From JAZDLO01 sp043801935 (GTDB lineage Bacteria > Actinomycetota > Thermoleophilia > RBG-16-64-13), in contig JAZDLO010000116.1 in NCBI GenBank assembly GCA_043801935.1, forward strand, positions 1 through 40,674: a stretch of DNA of 40,674 bases, written 5' to 3'. The translations under genes were made by a program, and so were the position numbers. Positions 1-7,938 of this stretch are shown piece by piece; the stretch's first letter is position 1; each line of letters starts with the position of its first letter. The notes under the pieces are model-generated. The model made no database searches and was not told the origin of the DNA. It was given only the letters and a program-made list of their open reading frames with translations.

Positions 1-1
1 G

Positions 2-268
2 GCCACGGTGGGCGAGATCGGCAACGCGGAGCATGAGAACCTCACCACCGGTAAGGCGGGGCGCAAGCGCTGGATGGGCGTCAGGCCCGGGGTGCGCGGC
101 ACCACTATGAACCCGGTGGACCACCCGCACGGCGGGGGCGAGGGCTCCACGGCCCCGGGTCGCCACCCGGTGACGCCCTGGGGGGTCCCCACACTGGGTC
201 ACAAGACTCGGAAAGCCAAGAAGCCATCGAACAAATACCTCGTCAGACGACGGGGAAAAGGGAGGTAA
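2..268 (+). CDS. rplB: 50S ribosomal protein L2, C-terminal part (5' end outside window)
   Basis: This is the last 88 residues of L2, a 23S rRNA-binding protein near the peptidyl-transferase centre that is needed for subunit association. The reading frame is open from base 2 and ends at TAA 266-268. The hallmark NPVDHPHGGGEG, with the functionally important histidine, is present, as is the basic KTRKAKKPSNKYLVRRR tail. The start lies upstream of the window. The next gene, rpsS, follows after 9 bases, and its GGAGG ribosome binding site (261-265) lies inside the end of rplB, which is normal S10-operon packing. Identification is secure; only the truncation by the window edge limits it. Confidence 0.97.
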   Translation, partial: ATVGEIGNAEHENLTTGKAGRKRWMGVRPGVRGTTMNPVDHPHGGGEGSTAPGRHPVTPWGVPTLGHKTRKAKKPSNKYLVRRRGKGR

Positions 269-277
269 TAGAGCTTC

Positions 278-562
278 GTGGCACGTTCATGCAAGAAAGC
301 TCCCTTCGTCGAAGAGCGGCTGATGAAGCGGGTAGAGACCATGAACGAGACCGGGGAGAAGCGTATGCTCAAGACCTGGTCCCGGGCATCCACCATCTAT
401 CCGGAGATGATCGGGCACACGATCGCCGTCCACGACGGCCGCAAGCATGTGCCCATCTACGTTACGGAGAGCATGGTGGGCCACCGGCTGGGCGAGTTCG
501 CGCTTACCCGCACCTTTCGCGGTCATGGCGGCAACAAAGAACGCCGCATGAAAAGGAAGTAG
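278..562 (+). CDS. rpsS: 30S ribosomal protein S19
   Basis: S19 (94 aa, normal length about 92) binds the head of 16S rRNA next to S13. The N-terminal MARSCKKAPFVEERL and the central GHTIAVHDGRKHVPIYVTESMVGHRLGEFA are family signatures. The start is GTG at 278, with GGAGG at 261-265 upstream. It lies between rplB and rplV as in nearly all bacteria, with only 3 bases to rplV, so it is co-transcribed and probably translationally coupled. Confidence 0.98.
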   Translation: MARSCKKAPFVEERLMKRVETMNETGEKRMLKTWSRASTIYPEMIGHTIAVHDGRKHVPIYVTESMVGHRLGEFALTRTFRGHGGNKERRMKRK

Positions 563-565
563 GGC

Positions 566-904
566 ATGGTCAACGCTACCGCCAAGTACGTACGGGTCTC
601 ACCGCGCAAGGCCGGTGACGTGGCCCAACTCATCCGAGGCAAGCGGGTGACCGAGGCCAAGGCCATATTGATGCTCAGTCCGCGGGCTGCGGCCAAACTG
701 GTGGGCAAAGTCCTCGACTCCGCCGTGGCCAACGCGGAGAACAACCACAACCTCGACGCCGACGACCTCTATGTGGTCCAGGCGTACGTCAACGGCGGCC
801 CCACCATCAAGCGGTTCCGGCCGCGGGCGATGGGGCGGGCCAGCCGCATACGCAAGAGGACGAGTCACATCACCGTGTGCATCGGCGAGCAAAAGGAGTC
901 GTAG
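566..904 (+). CDS. rplV: 50S ribosomal protein L22
   Basis: L22 (112 aa) contacts all 23S rRNA domains and lines the peptide exit tunnel. The N-terminal VRVSPRKAGDVAQLIRGK motif and the long beta-hairpin ending in RPRAMGRASRIRKRTSHI are visible. The hairpin is the part that reaches into the exit tunnel and is the known site of macrolide-resistance mutations. The ATG start follows rpsS by 3 bases and rpsC begins 3 bases after the stop. Length and motifs are ordinary. Confidence 0.98.
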   Translation: MVNATAKYVRVSPRKAGDVAQLIRGKRVTEAKAILMLSPRAAAKLVGKVLDSAVANAENNHNLDADDLYVVQAYVNGGPTIKRFRPRAMGRASRIRKRTSHITVCIGEQKES

Positions 905-907
905 CAG

Positions 908-1582
908 GTGGGTCAGAAAGTTCATCCGGGAGGCATGCGCCTCGGCATCATCCATGACTGGAAGGCTCACTGGTACACCGAGAAGCATTTCGCCAGCTTC
1001 CTTCACGAGGATCTCGCGATCCGCAAGCACATCCAGAGGAAGTTGGGTCACGCCGGTCTTTCCACCATCGTCATACGCAAGGATACGAACAAAGTGGTAG
1101 TGGACATCCACACGGCGCGCCCCGGCATCGTGATCGGCAAGTCGGGTTCAGAAGTGGACGCGCTGCGGCGCGAACTACACGATATGACCGGGAAGACCGT
1201 CCACGTCAACATCGTCGAGATCAAGCGGCCTGAGCTGGACGCGAACCTGGTGGCTCAGTCTATCGCCGAGCAGCTGGCCAACCGGGTGAGCTTCAGGCGG
1301 GCGATGAAGCGGGCCATCACGTCGGCCATGCGCTCGGGCGCCGTTGGCATCAAGGTCAGGTCGGGCGGTCGCCTGGGCGGGGCCGAGATGGCGCGCACCG
1401 AAGGCTACAGTGAAGGGCGGGTGCCGCTTCACACTCTCCGGGCCGACATCGACTACGGTTTCTGTGAAGCTAATACGACGTTCGGCAAGATCGGCGTGAA
1501 GGTCTGGATAAACAAGGGCGAGATCATGCCCGAGGGGTTCGACCAGAACTCCAGCGGGCAAGCGGAGGCCCGCTTAGGGTGA
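908..1582 (+). CDS. rpsC: 30S ribosomal protein S3
   Basis: S3 (224 aa) sits at the mRNA entry channel of the 30S subunit. It starts MGQKVHPGGMRLG from a GTG codon. An RNA-binding KH type 2 domain follows, with its GxxG loop in VIGKSGSEVD, and then the S3 C-terminal domain ending in GVKVWINKGEI. The family often carries a longer basic tail. Here the protein stops shortly after that core with a short polar tail, followed by an unusual 100-base gap before rplP. No frameshift is evident. Confidence 0.97.
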   Translation: MGQKVHPGGMRLGIIHDWKAHWYTEKHFASFLHEDLAIRKHIQRKLGHAGLSTIVIRKDTNKVVVDIHTARPGIVIGKSGSEVDALRRELHDMTGKTVHVNIVEIKRPELDANLVAQSIAEQLANRVSFRRAMKRAITSAMRSGAVGIKVRSGGRLGGAEMARTEGYSEGRVPLHTLRADIDYGFCEANTTFGKIGVKVWINKGEIMPEGFDQNSSGQAEARLG

Positions 1583-1682
1583 CGGCCGCCGGCTCCCGCC
1601 CGGGGCTGCGGACTCAGGCGCTGTAAACGCGTGGGTCCGTGGACATGAGGGCGAGGGACCTGGAGAAAAACGAGGATAGAAG

Positions 1683-2108
1683 ATGTTAGTACCAAAACGG
1701 GTCAAACACCGAAAACAGCATCGAGGCCGCATGGCCGGGAAGTCGAAGGGCCAGACCACGGTCCAGTTCGGCGAATACGGTCTGCAGGCGCTGGAGCCCG
1801 GCTGGGTCACCAGCCGGCAGATCGAAGCTGCGCGTATCGCCATGACCCGCAAGATCAAACGGGGTGGGAAGGTGTGGATCAACATCTTCCCGCAGAAACC
1901 CATCACGAAGAAACCGGCGGAGACCCGGATGGGCTCCGGCAAAGGCTCGCCCGATCAATGGGTGGCCGTGGTCAAGCCGGGCCGCGTGATGTTCGAGCTG
2001 GCCGGTGTTCCGGAGGATCTTGCCCGGGACGCCATCCGGCTTGCGGCGCACAAACTTCCTGTGAAATGCAGGTTCGCGACCAGGGAGGACGGAGGCATTG
2101 AAGGCTAA
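1683..2108 (+). CDS. rplP: 50S ribosomal protein L16
   Basis: L16 (141 aa) helps position the A-site tRNA acceptor arm on the 50S subunit. The N-terminal MLVPKRVKHRKQHRGRMAG and the motif GKVWINIFPQKPITKKPAETRMGSGKG, which contains the loop near the peptidyl-transferase centre, identify it. It is separated from rpsC by 100 bases, unlike the near-zero spacing elsewhere in the operon. Its stop codon (2106-2108) overlaps the start of rpmC by 11 bases. Confidence 0.98.
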   Translation: MLVPKRVKHRKQHRGRMAGKSKGQTTVQFGEYGLQALEPGWVTSRQIEAARIAMTRKIKRGGKVWINIFPQKPITKKPAETRMGSGKGSPDQWVAVVKPGRVMFELAGVPEDLARDAIRLAAHKLPVKCRFATREDGGIEG

Positions 2109-2298
2109 GGACTTGGTCGAACTCGCTGACGAGGAATTGGTCCAGCGTCTCAAGCAGTCGCGCGAGGAGCTGTTCAACCTGCGGTTCCAGCACGCGGCCG
2201 GCCAGCTGGAGAACACCGGCCGCCTGCGCCAGGTGCGTCAGGATATCGCCAGGATCATGACGGTGCAATACGCGAGAGAACGGGCGAGGGAACTCTGA
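2098..2298 (+). CDS. rpmC: 50S ribosomal protein L29
   Basis: L29 (66 aa) is a small two-helix protein at the tunnel exit that contributes to the docking site for trigger factor and SRP. The helical ELVQRLKQSREELFNLRFQHAAGQLENTGRLRQVRQDIARI pattern is typical. The start is a TTG at 2098 that overlaps the end of rplP by 11 bases, with a GGAGG-like site at 2091-2095. The stop TGA (2296-2298) shares one base with the rpsQ ATG. It is tightly coupled to both neighbours. Confidence 0.96.
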   Translation: MKAKDLVELADEELVQRLKQSREELFNLRFQHAAGQLENTGRLRQVRQDIARIMTVQYARERAREL

Positions 2299-2561
2299 TG
2301 GCCGAGGAGCGAGCGACGGCACAACGGGAGCGGCAGGGCGTGGTCGTCTCCGACAAGATGGACAAGACGATCGTCGTGCAGGTGATCGCTGTCAAGCCGC
2401 ACGCCCAGTATAAGAAGGTGGTACGGACTACCAGCCGCTTGAAAGCACATGACGAGCAGAACGAGGCACGGGTGGGGGACTCGGTGCTGGTGCGCGAATG
2501 CCGGCCGCTTTCCCGGGACAAGACCTGGCGCCTGATCAAGGTGCTCGAGCGGGCCGAGTAG
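2298..2561 (+). CDS. rpsQ: 30S ribosomal protein S17
   Basis: S17 (87 aa) is an OB-fold primary binder of 16S rRNA that helps start 30S assembly. The motif RQGVVVSDKMDKTIVVQV near the N terminus and the later GDSVLVRECRPLSRDKTWRL are diagnostic. Its ATG overlaps the rpmC stop in a TGATG junction, which implies re-initiation by terminating ribosomes. Length is normal. Confidence 0.97.
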   Translation: MAEERATAQRERQGVVVSDKMDKTIVVQVIAVKPHAQYKKVVRTTSRLKAHDEQNEARVGDSVLVRECRPLSRDKTWRLIKVLERAE

Positions 2562-2589
2562 CCCGGCGGCAGGAGATGGGTGAAACACG

Positions 2590-2958
2590 ATGATACAGGT
2601 GGAGACAAGACTCAAAGTGGCCGACAATACCGGCGCACGCGAGCTGCTGTGCATCCGCATCAAGGGCGGGTCGCAACGACGCTACGCCGGGGTGGGCGAC
2701 GTTATCGTGGGGGCGGTCAAAGAGGCAACCCCCGGTGGTACGGTCAAGAAGGGTGACGTGGTGCAGGCGGTGGTAGTGCGGGTCAAGAAGGAATACGGAC
2801 GCCGGGACGGCACCTACATCGGCTTTGACGAGAATGCGGCCGTGCTGATCGACCGGCAGATGAACCCCCGGGGCACGCGGATCTTCGGTCCGGTGGGCCG
2901 GGAACTGCGTGAGAAGAACTTCGCCAAGATCGTCTCGCTCGCGCCGGAGGTGCTGTGA
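2590..2958 (+). CDS. rplN: 50S ribosomal protein L14
   Basis: L14 (122 aa, exactly the usual length) is a beta-barrel protein at the subunit interface that forms bridges with 16S rRNA and binds the silencing factor RsfS. The start MIQVETRLKVADNTGAREL and the later GTYIGFDENAAVLID and PRGTRIFGPV are nearly invariant in the family. It opens the classical spc gene set. There is a 28-base gap after rpsQ and a 1-base overlap with the rplX ATG. Confidence 0.98.
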   Translation: MIQVETRLKVADNTGARELLCIRIKGGSQRRYAGVGDVIVGAVKEATPGGTVKKGDVVQAVVVRVKKEYGRRDGTYIGFDENAAVLIDRQMNPRGTRIFGPVGRELREKNFAKIVSLAPEVL

Positions 2959-3302
2959 TGGCGAAGGCCCCCGCGCACGGCAAGAAGTTCCGGATCAAGC
3001 AGGGTGACACCGTCGAGGTGACCCAAGGCAAGGAGACCGGCAAACGCGGTAAGGTCATGCGCGTGCTGGCGAACGAAGAGCGGGTGGTGGTGGAGAGGGT
3101 CAACTTCATCAAGCGGCACGTACGCCCGTCTCAGAAGACGCCGCAAGGCGGGGTCATCGAGCGCGAAGCCAGCATCCACATCAGCAGTGTGAAGCTGGTC
3201 TGTCCGGGTTGCAGTCAGGCCGTCCGGGTGGGCGTGCGCATGGAGGGCGAAGACAAGGTCCGCTACTGCAAGAAATGCAACGTCCAGGTGGATAAGGGTT
3301 AG
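2958..3302 (+). CDS. rplX: 50S ribosomal protein L24, zinc-ribbon type
   Basis: L24 (114 aa) is an assembly initiator that binds the 5' end of 23S rRNA through a KOW domain, seen as KQGDTVEVTQGKETGKRGKV at about residues 14-33. The C-terminal part carries two CxxC pairs (Cys82/85 and Cys104/107), the probable zinc-binding form. I chose the ATG at 2958, which overlaps the rplN TGA and gives MAKAPAHGKK. The GTG one codon upstream (2955) is a weaker alternative. Confidence 0.96.
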   Translation: MAKAPAHGKKFRIKQGDTVEVTQGKETGKRGKVMRVLANEERVVVERVNFIKRHVRPSQKTPQGGVIEREASIHISSVKLVCPGCSQAVRVGVRMEGEDKVRYCKKCNVQVDKG

Positions 3303-3304
3303 CG

Positions 3305-3853
3305 ATGGCAGTTCCCAGGCTAAAAGAGAGATATCGCACGGACATCGTGCCGGCTATGCGTGAGCAGTTCGGCTACAAGAACGTCATGCAGGTGCCTAGG
3401 GTCACCAAGGTGACCGTCAACATGGGCGTTGGGGAAGGGATCCACGACGCCAAGCTGATGGAAGAAGCCGGTCTTCAGCTCGGCCAGATCACCGGGCAGA
3501 AGGGGCAGGTGCGGCGGGCACGCAAGTCGGTAGCCAACTTCAAACTGAGGGCCGGCATGCCGGTGGGCCTGCGCGTCACTCTACGCGGTGACCGCATGTA
3601 CGAGATGCTCGACCGTCTCCTGAGCGTCGCCCTCCCCCGTATCCGGGACTTCCGTGGAGTCGGCCCCGGCAGCTTTGACGGCCGGGGCAACTATAATCTG
3701 GGCGTGCGTGAGCAGATCATCTTCCCCGAGATCGACTACGACAAGATCGATCGCCTGCGGGGGCTCGACATCGCCATCACCACTACGGCAAAGACGGACG
3801 ACGAAGGACGGGCGCTCCTCAAGTTGATGGGCATGCCCTTCCGTGAGAGCTGA
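3305..3853 (+). CDS. rplE: 50S ribosomal protein L5
   Basis: L5 (182 aa) binds 5S rRNA and contacts the P-site tRNA and S13 across the subunit bridge. The motifs RLKERYRTDIVPAMREQFGY, MPVGLRVTLRGDRMYEMLDRL, DFRGV and the C-terminal DIAITTTAKTDDEGRALL are all present. It starts at ATG 3305, two bases after the rplX stop. The usual 18-base spacing to rpsN follows. Confidence 0.98.
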   Translation: MAVPRLKERYRTDIVPAMREQFGYKNVMQVPRVTKVTVNMGVGEGIHDAKLMEEAGLQLGQITGQKGQVRRARKSVANFKLRAGMPVGLRVTLRGDRMYEMLDRLLSVALPRIRDFRGVGPGSFDGRGNYNLGVREQIIFPEIDYDKIDRLRGLDIAITTTAKTDDEGRALLKLMGMPFRES

Positions 3854-3871
3854 AGATAGGAGCATCAGCGT

Positions 3872-4057
3872 ATGGCAAAGAAATCAATGATCGCTAAGGC
3901 ACGGCGGCCGCAGAAATACGCCGTCCGGAGCTATAACCGGTGTCTCCGCTGCGGCCGGCCCCGCGGCTATCTGCGTCGCTTCGGTGTCTGCCGCATCTGT
4001 CTTCGTGATCTGGCCCACCAGGGACTCATCCCTGGGGTCACCAAGTCGAGCTGGTAG
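3872..4057 (+). CDS. rpsN: 30S ribosomal protein S14, zinc-binding (type Z)
   Basis: S14 (61 aa) is the short zinc form found in Gram-positive bacteria and Thermus, not the 100-aa form of Proteobacteria. The four cysteines Cys24-x2-Cys27 and Cys40-x2-Cys43 form the zinc ribbon. The C-terminal IPGVTKSSW is canonical. It sits in the standard spc position between rplE and rpsH. Confidence 0.98.
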   Translation: MAKKSMIAKARRPQKYAVRSYNRCLRCGRPRGYLRRFGVCRICLRDLAHQGLIPGVTKSSW

Positions 4058-4065
4058 GAGGGGTC

Positions 4066-4464
4066 ATGTCGCACACCGATCCCATCGCCGATATGCTTAC
4101 CCGCGTCCGAAACGCCAACAAGGCGCTCCACGCGCAGGTCGAGATGCCGGCTTCCGCGCAGAAGGTGGAGTTGGCCCGGCTCCTCAAGGACGAGGGCTAC
4201 ATCACCGCCTATTCGGTTGTACGGGAAGGCAGCTTCGGTAAGCTCGTGGTCGAACTCAAGTACACCGACGGCCGTCGGCGCGTCATCTCGCAGGTGAAGA
4301 GGGTCAGTAAGCCGGGCCGACGCATCTATGCCAAGAAAGACAACCTTCCCAAGGTCCTGGGAGGCCTGGGCACGGCCGTCATCTCCACCTCGCGTGGCTT
4401 GATGACCGCGCGGGAGGCGCAACGGCTAGGTGTGGGCGGCGAAGTCGTCTGCTTCGTCTGGTAA
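4066..4464 (+). CDS. rpsH: 30S ribosomal protein S8
   Basis: S8 (132 aa) is a primary 16S rRNA binder in the platform and, in E. coli, the translational repressor of the spc operon. It begins TDPIADMLTRVRNA after MSH. The C-terminal signature ISTSRGLMTAREAQRLGVGGEVVCFVW is complete. ATG 4066 is preceded by a GGAGG-like site. No obvious copy of the S8 feedback hairpin was recognised upstream, so autoregulation cannot be claimed here. Confidence 0.98.
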   Translation: MSHTDPIADMLTRVRNANKALHAQVEMPASAQKVELARLLKDEGYITAYSVVREGSFGKLVVELKYTDGRRRVISQVKRVSKPGRRIYAKKDNLPKVLGGLGTAVISTSRGLMTAREAQRLGVGGEVVCFVW

Positions 4465-4468
4465 CGCC

Positions 4469-5002
4469 ATGTCTAGGATAGGTAGAGCACCCATAGCAGT
4501 CCCGGGCGATGTGGAAATCAAGATCGCCGGGCATCACGTCGCCGTCAAAGGCCCCAAGGGGGAACTGTCTCTTGATGTTCACCCCAGCATGGGGGTCGCG
4601 CTGGCCGACGGTGTCATGACCGTCACTCGGCCCAACGACTCGGGCTTCAACCGCTCTCTGCACGGGCTCACCCGTACGCTCCTTTCCAACATGGTCACCG
4701 GGGTGACCACCGGCTTCCAGAAGAAGCTGGAGATCGTGGGCGTCGGTTACCGGGCCTCGAAGAAAGGCTCCGACCTGGAGATCCTGGTCGGGTACTCCCA
4801 TCCGGTCGTGGTCCTACCCCCGGAGAACATCGAGTTCGACCTACCCGCGCCCACGCAGATCGTGGTCAAGGGCATTGACAAGCAACGTGTCGGCCAGGTG
4901 GCTGCCGAGATCCGCGCCATCCGTAAGCCCGAGCCGTACAAGGGCAAGGGTATCCGGTACGAGGGCGAAGTGGTGCGGCGCAAAGTCGGCAAGCGGGCGT
5001 AG
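4469..5002 (+). CDS. rplF: 50S ribosomal protein L6
   Basis: L6 (177 aa) is built from two homologous domains and binds near the sarcin-ricin loop and the GTPase centre. It starts MSRIGRAPIAVPGDV and carries the C-terminal motif PEPYKGKGIRYEGEVVRRKVGK. The ATG at 4469 fits the family start. The longer frame opening at 4430 overlaps rpsH and has no homology. There are only 4 bases after the rpsH stop and no clear Shine-Dalgarno sequence, so coupling is likely. Confidence 0.97.
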   Translation: MSRIGRAPIAVPGDVEIKIAGHHVAVKGPKGELSLDVHPSMGVALADGVMTVTRPNDSGFNRSLHGLTRTLLSNMVTGVTTGFQKKLEIVGVGYRASKKGSDLEILVGYSHPVVVLPPENIEFDLPAPTQIVVKGIDKQRVGQVAAEIRAIRKPEPYKGKGIRYEGEVVRRKVGKRA

Positions 5003-5017
5003 TAGGAAGAGGACGTT

Positions 5018-5374
5018 ATGAGCATTCAGAGTGATAAGAACCGGATCCGGGAGCGGCGCGCGACCCGTGTGCGCAGCCAGGTGCGCGGCACCTCCGAGCG
5101 CCCGCGGCTTTCCGTCTTCCGATCCAACCGGGCTATCTGGGCGCAGGTCATCGACGACGGTAGCGGGCGCACGCTTGCCAGCGCCGGTAGCGTCCACTTG
5201 TCTGAGAAGGGTCTGTCGAAGAAAGACCAGGCCGTCAAGGTCGGCGAGATCCTGGCCCAGCGGGCCAAGGCCGCCGGTATCGACCGGGTGGTGTTCGATA
5301 GGGGACCGTATCTGTATCACGGTCGAGTAAAGGCTCTGGCGGACGGTGCTCGCCAGGGCGGCCTGGATTTTTGA
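5018..5374 (+). CDS. rplR: 50S ribosomal protein L18
   Basis: L18 (118 aa) binds 5S rRNA with L5 and mediates its docking on the 50S subunit. The signatures RVRSQVRGTSERPRLSVFRSN, IWAQVIDD and the C-terminal VVFDRGPYLYHGRVKALADGARQGGLDF are complete. It starts at ATG 5018, with AGGAAGAGGA upstream as ribosome binding site. Confidence 0.98.
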   Translation: MSIQSDKNRIRERRATRVRSQVRGTSERPRLSVFRSNRAIWAQVIDDGSGRTLASAGSVHLSEKGLSKKDQAVKVGEILAQRAKAAGIDRVVFDRGPYLYHGRVKALADGARQGGLDF

Positions 5375-5393
5375 GGGAGAGAGAGGTAGCACT

Positions 5394-5939
5394 TTGGCGC
5401 AGATCAAGGCAGATTCGCTTAACCTTCAGGAGAACGTGATCCATATCAACCGCGTGGCGAAGGTGGTCAAGGGCGGTCGGCGCTTCTCGTTCACGGCTCT
5501 GGTGGCGGTCGGCGATGGTGAGAGTACGGTGGGCATCGGCTATGGCAAGGCCAAAGAGGTCCCACTGGCGATCCAGAAGGCCATCGAAGACGCGCGCAAG
5601 AACCTGTTCGTCGTGCCCAAGCACGGCACCACCATCACCCATGAGATCCTGGGTCGTTATGGCGCCGGCAGGGTGTTGTTGCGGCCGGCTTCTGCCGGGA
5701 CGGGCGTCATCGCAGGTGGCGGTGTGCGGGCGTTGCTCGAGCTGGGCGGGGTGCGCGACGTCCTCACCAAGTGTCTGGGCACCACCACCCCCATCAATAT
5801 GGTCCGGGCGGCCGAGCAGGGGCTTCGCGCCCTGCGCCGGCCCGAAGACATCGCCCTGCAGCGGGGGAAGACGGTGCGCGAGATCGTGGGCTTGGCGCCG
5901 GTCGAGGAGCCGCCGGTTGTAGCCGGGGCTGGAGAGTGA
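5394..5939 (+). CDS. rpsE: 30S ribosomal protein S5
   Basis: S5 (181 aa) lies at the back of the 30S subunit and is involved in accuracy and mRNA helicase activity. The double-stranded-RNA-binding-like N-terminal domain shows LQENVIHINRVAKVVKGGRRFSFTALVAVGDG, followed by GIGYGKAKEVPLAIQKA and the C-terminal domain. I chose the TTG start at 5394 because it follows GAGAGGT (5381-5387), clears the rplR stop and fits family length. The ATG at 5346 would overlap rplR by 29 bases without homology. Confidence 0.95.
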   Translation: MAQIKADSLNLQENVIHINRVAKVVKGGRRFSFTALVAVGDGESTVGIGYGKAKEVPLAIQKAIEDARKNLFVVPKHGTTITHEILGRYGAGRVLLRPASAGTGVIAGGGVRALLELGGVRDVLTKCLGTTTPINMVRAAEQGLRALRRPEDIALQRGKTVREIVGLAPVEEPPVVAGAGE

Positions 5940-5943
5940 CGCC

Positions 5944-6135
5944 GTGTTGAAGATCACTCAGGTGAAGAGCCGCATCAACCGCAAGAAGGACCACAAGGGC
6001 ACGCTGGATGCGCTCGGCCTCAGCCGCATGCACCAGACGGTCTATCACGAAGACACTCCGGCCATCCGGGGTATGGTACATAAGATCTCGTACATGCTCG
6101 AGGTGGACGTGGTCGACATCAAGGAAAAAGGATAG
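5944..6135 (+). CDS. rpmD: 50S ribosomal protein L30
   Basis: L30 (63 aa) is a small 23S rRNA-binding protein. The N-terminal LKITQVKSRINRKKDHKGTL and the LDALGLSRMHQTVYHEDTPAIRGMVHKISYML core match the family. It starts at GTG 5944, four bases after rpsE, and is followed by rplO after 2 bases. Not all bacteria carry L30, but its presence between rpsE and rplO is the usual Gram-positive order. Confidence 0.97.
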   Translation: MLKITQVKSRINRKKDHKGTLDALGLSRMHQTVYHEDTPAIRGMVHKISYMLEVDVVDIKEKG

Positions 6136-6137
6136 AG

Positions 6138-6611
6138 ATGGGAGACATCTTCCTGCACAATCTGCGGCCCGATCCCGGAGCCCGGCGCGGCAAGAAGCGC
6201 GTGGGTCGCGGCGAAGGTTCCGGAGTTGGCAAGACGTCTGGTCGGGGCCACAAGGGGTCCAAGCAGCGCTCCGGCGGACAGATACCCGCGCGGTACGAGG
6301 GGGGCCAGATGCCCCTGCACATGAGGCTGCCCAAACTGCGCGGTCCGTTCGCCAAGACCGCCATGCCCATCGGGCCTTTCCGTACCTACACGACCCCGGT
6401 CAATCTGTCGCGTCTCGCGGTTTTCGGTGCGGGCGAGGTGGTATCCCCGGAAGCGTTGGTGGAAAAGGGCATCATCAAGAAGCCGGACGAGAGAGTGAAG
6501 ATCTTGGCGATGGGCGAATTGGCCCAGCCGCTCACGATCAGAGCTCACGGCTTCAGCGCTGCAGCCGTGGCGAAGATCGAGGCCGCCGGTGGCACGGCGG
6601 AAGTGATCTAG
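6138..6611 (+). CDS. rplO: 50S ribosomal protein L15
   Basis: L15 (157 aa) is a late 50S assembly protein. The basic glycine-rich N terminus, with GARRGKKRVGRGEGSGVGKTSGRGHKG, and the motif GGQIPARYEGGQMPLHMRLPK are diagnostic. The C-terminal half holds the globular domain with GELAQPLTIRAHGFSAAAVAKIEAAGG. It ends 45 bases before secY, the usual neighbour. Confidence 0.98.
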   Translation: MGDIFLHNLRPDPGARRGKKRVGRGEGSGVGKTSGRGHKGSKQRSGGQIPARYEGGQMPLHMRLPKLRGPFAKTAMPIGPFRTYTTPVNLSRLAVFGAGEVVSPEALVEKGIIKKPDERVKILAMGELAQPLTIRAHGFSAAAVAKIEAAGGTAEVI

Positions 6612-6656
6612 CAGAGTGCGGGCCGCCGAGATGCGGATCATAGAGATGAGAACCTG

Positions 6657-7907
6657 ATGCTGCAGTCGTTGCTCAACGCCTGGAGGCTCCCGGATCTCCG
6701 GAAGAAGCTCCTGTTCACGGCCATGATCATCGCGATCTACCGGCTGGGCGCCTACATCCCGGTACCGGGCGTCAGCGTCGAGTCCATCAAAGAGATGTTC
6801 AACACCGGGGGCGTTTTCGATTTCTACAACCTCTTCGCCGGCGGCGGTTTGGAGCGGGTGGCCATCTTCGCCATGGGCATCATGCCCTATATCACTGCGT
6901 CGATCATCATGCAGTTGCTCACGATGGTCATCCCCCGTCTCGAGGCGCTCATGAAAGAAGGCGAGTCGGGGCAGAAGAAGGTCAATCAGTACACCCGGTA
7001 TTTCACGGTCGTCCTCGCTCTGGTCGAAGCCATCGGCTTCGTGTTCCTGTTCCGGAGCTATGGGGCGTTCCCGGCCGATGCGCCGCTCACGCCCCTGCGC
7101 TTCTTCCTCATCGTCCTGACCCTCACCGTCGGCACGGCTTTGGTCATGTGGATGGGTGAGCTCATCACTCAACGGGGTATCGGCAACGGGATCTCGCTGA
7201 TGATCTTCACCAGCATCGTATCCCGGCTCCCCAGCGGTCTGGCCAAGCTCTTCACACTCAACCCGGGTTACTGGATACTCATGGGCATCATCGCCCTGGT
7301 CGTAGTGGCGGCCATCATCTATGTGACGGAGGGCCAGCGGCGCATCCCCGTGCAGTACGCGAAGCGGGTGGTGGGTCGAAAGGTCTATGGCGGGCAGAGC
7401 ACCTATCTGCCGCTCCGTATCAACATGGCCGGTGTCATCCCGGTGATCTTCGCCTCTTCGGTGATGCTGTTCCCGGTCACGCTGGCACAGATGACGCCCT
7501 GGGCTTGGGCCAAGAGGTTGTCCGAGATCATCGGCCCCAGTTCCTGGTGGTACCTGGTGGTGGAGGTCATCTTGATAGTCCTCTTCACCTACTTCTACAC
7601 GGCCGTACAGTTCAACCCTATCGACCAGGCCGACAACCTCAAGAAGTATGGGGGTTTCGTCCCGGGCATCCGCCCAGGACGTCCGACCGCCGCCTATCTC
7701 GACCGCGTGCTGACCCGCATCACTTTCCCGGGCGCCATGTTCTTGGCGGCCATCGTGCTGCTGCCCACGGCGCTCATCCGGGGTGTCAACATCCCCTTCT
7801 ACTTCGGGGGGACGTCCCTCCTGATCGTCATCGGGGTGGCGCTCGACACGATGAAGCAGATGGAATCTCAGCTGCTCATGCGGCATTACGAGGGCTTCCT
7901 CAAGTAG
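6657..7907 (+). CDS. secY: Protein translocase channel subunit SecY
   Basis: SecY (416 aa) is the membrane pore of the Sec translocon and partners SecE and SecG, which are not in this window. Hydrophobic stretches consistent with ten transmembrane helices are spread over the chain. The plug-region sequence VFDFYNLFAGGGLERVAIFAMGIMPYITASIIMQL and the cytoplasmic QYAKRVVGRKVYGGQSTYLPLRIN loop are family marks. The ribosome binding site before ATG 6657 is weak. The position between rplO and adk is canonical and fits co-regulation of export with ribosome synthesis. Confidence 0.97.
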   Translation: MLQSLLNAWRLPDLRKKLLFTAMIIAIYRLGAYIPVPGVSVESIKEMFNTGGVFDFYNLFAGGGLERVAIFAMGIMPYITASIIMQLLTMVIPRLEALMKEGESGQKKVNQYTRYFTVVLALVEAIGFVFLFRSYGAFPADAPLTPLRFFLIVLTLTVGTALVMWMGELITQRGIGNGISLMIFTSIVSRLPSGLAKLFTLNPGYWILMGIIALVVVAAIIYVTEGQRRIPVQYAKRVVGRKVYGGQSTYLPLRINMAGVIPVIFASSVMLFPVTLAQMTPWAWAKRLSEIIGPSSWWYLVVEVILIVLFTYFYTAVQFNPIDQADNLKKYGGFVPGIRPGRPTAAYLDRVLTRITFPGAMFLAAIVLLPTALIRGVNIPFYFGGTSLLIVIGVALDTMKQMESQLLMRHYEGFLK

Positions 7908-7938
7908 TGCCGGGTCAAGGAACGGAGAGACAGGTAGC

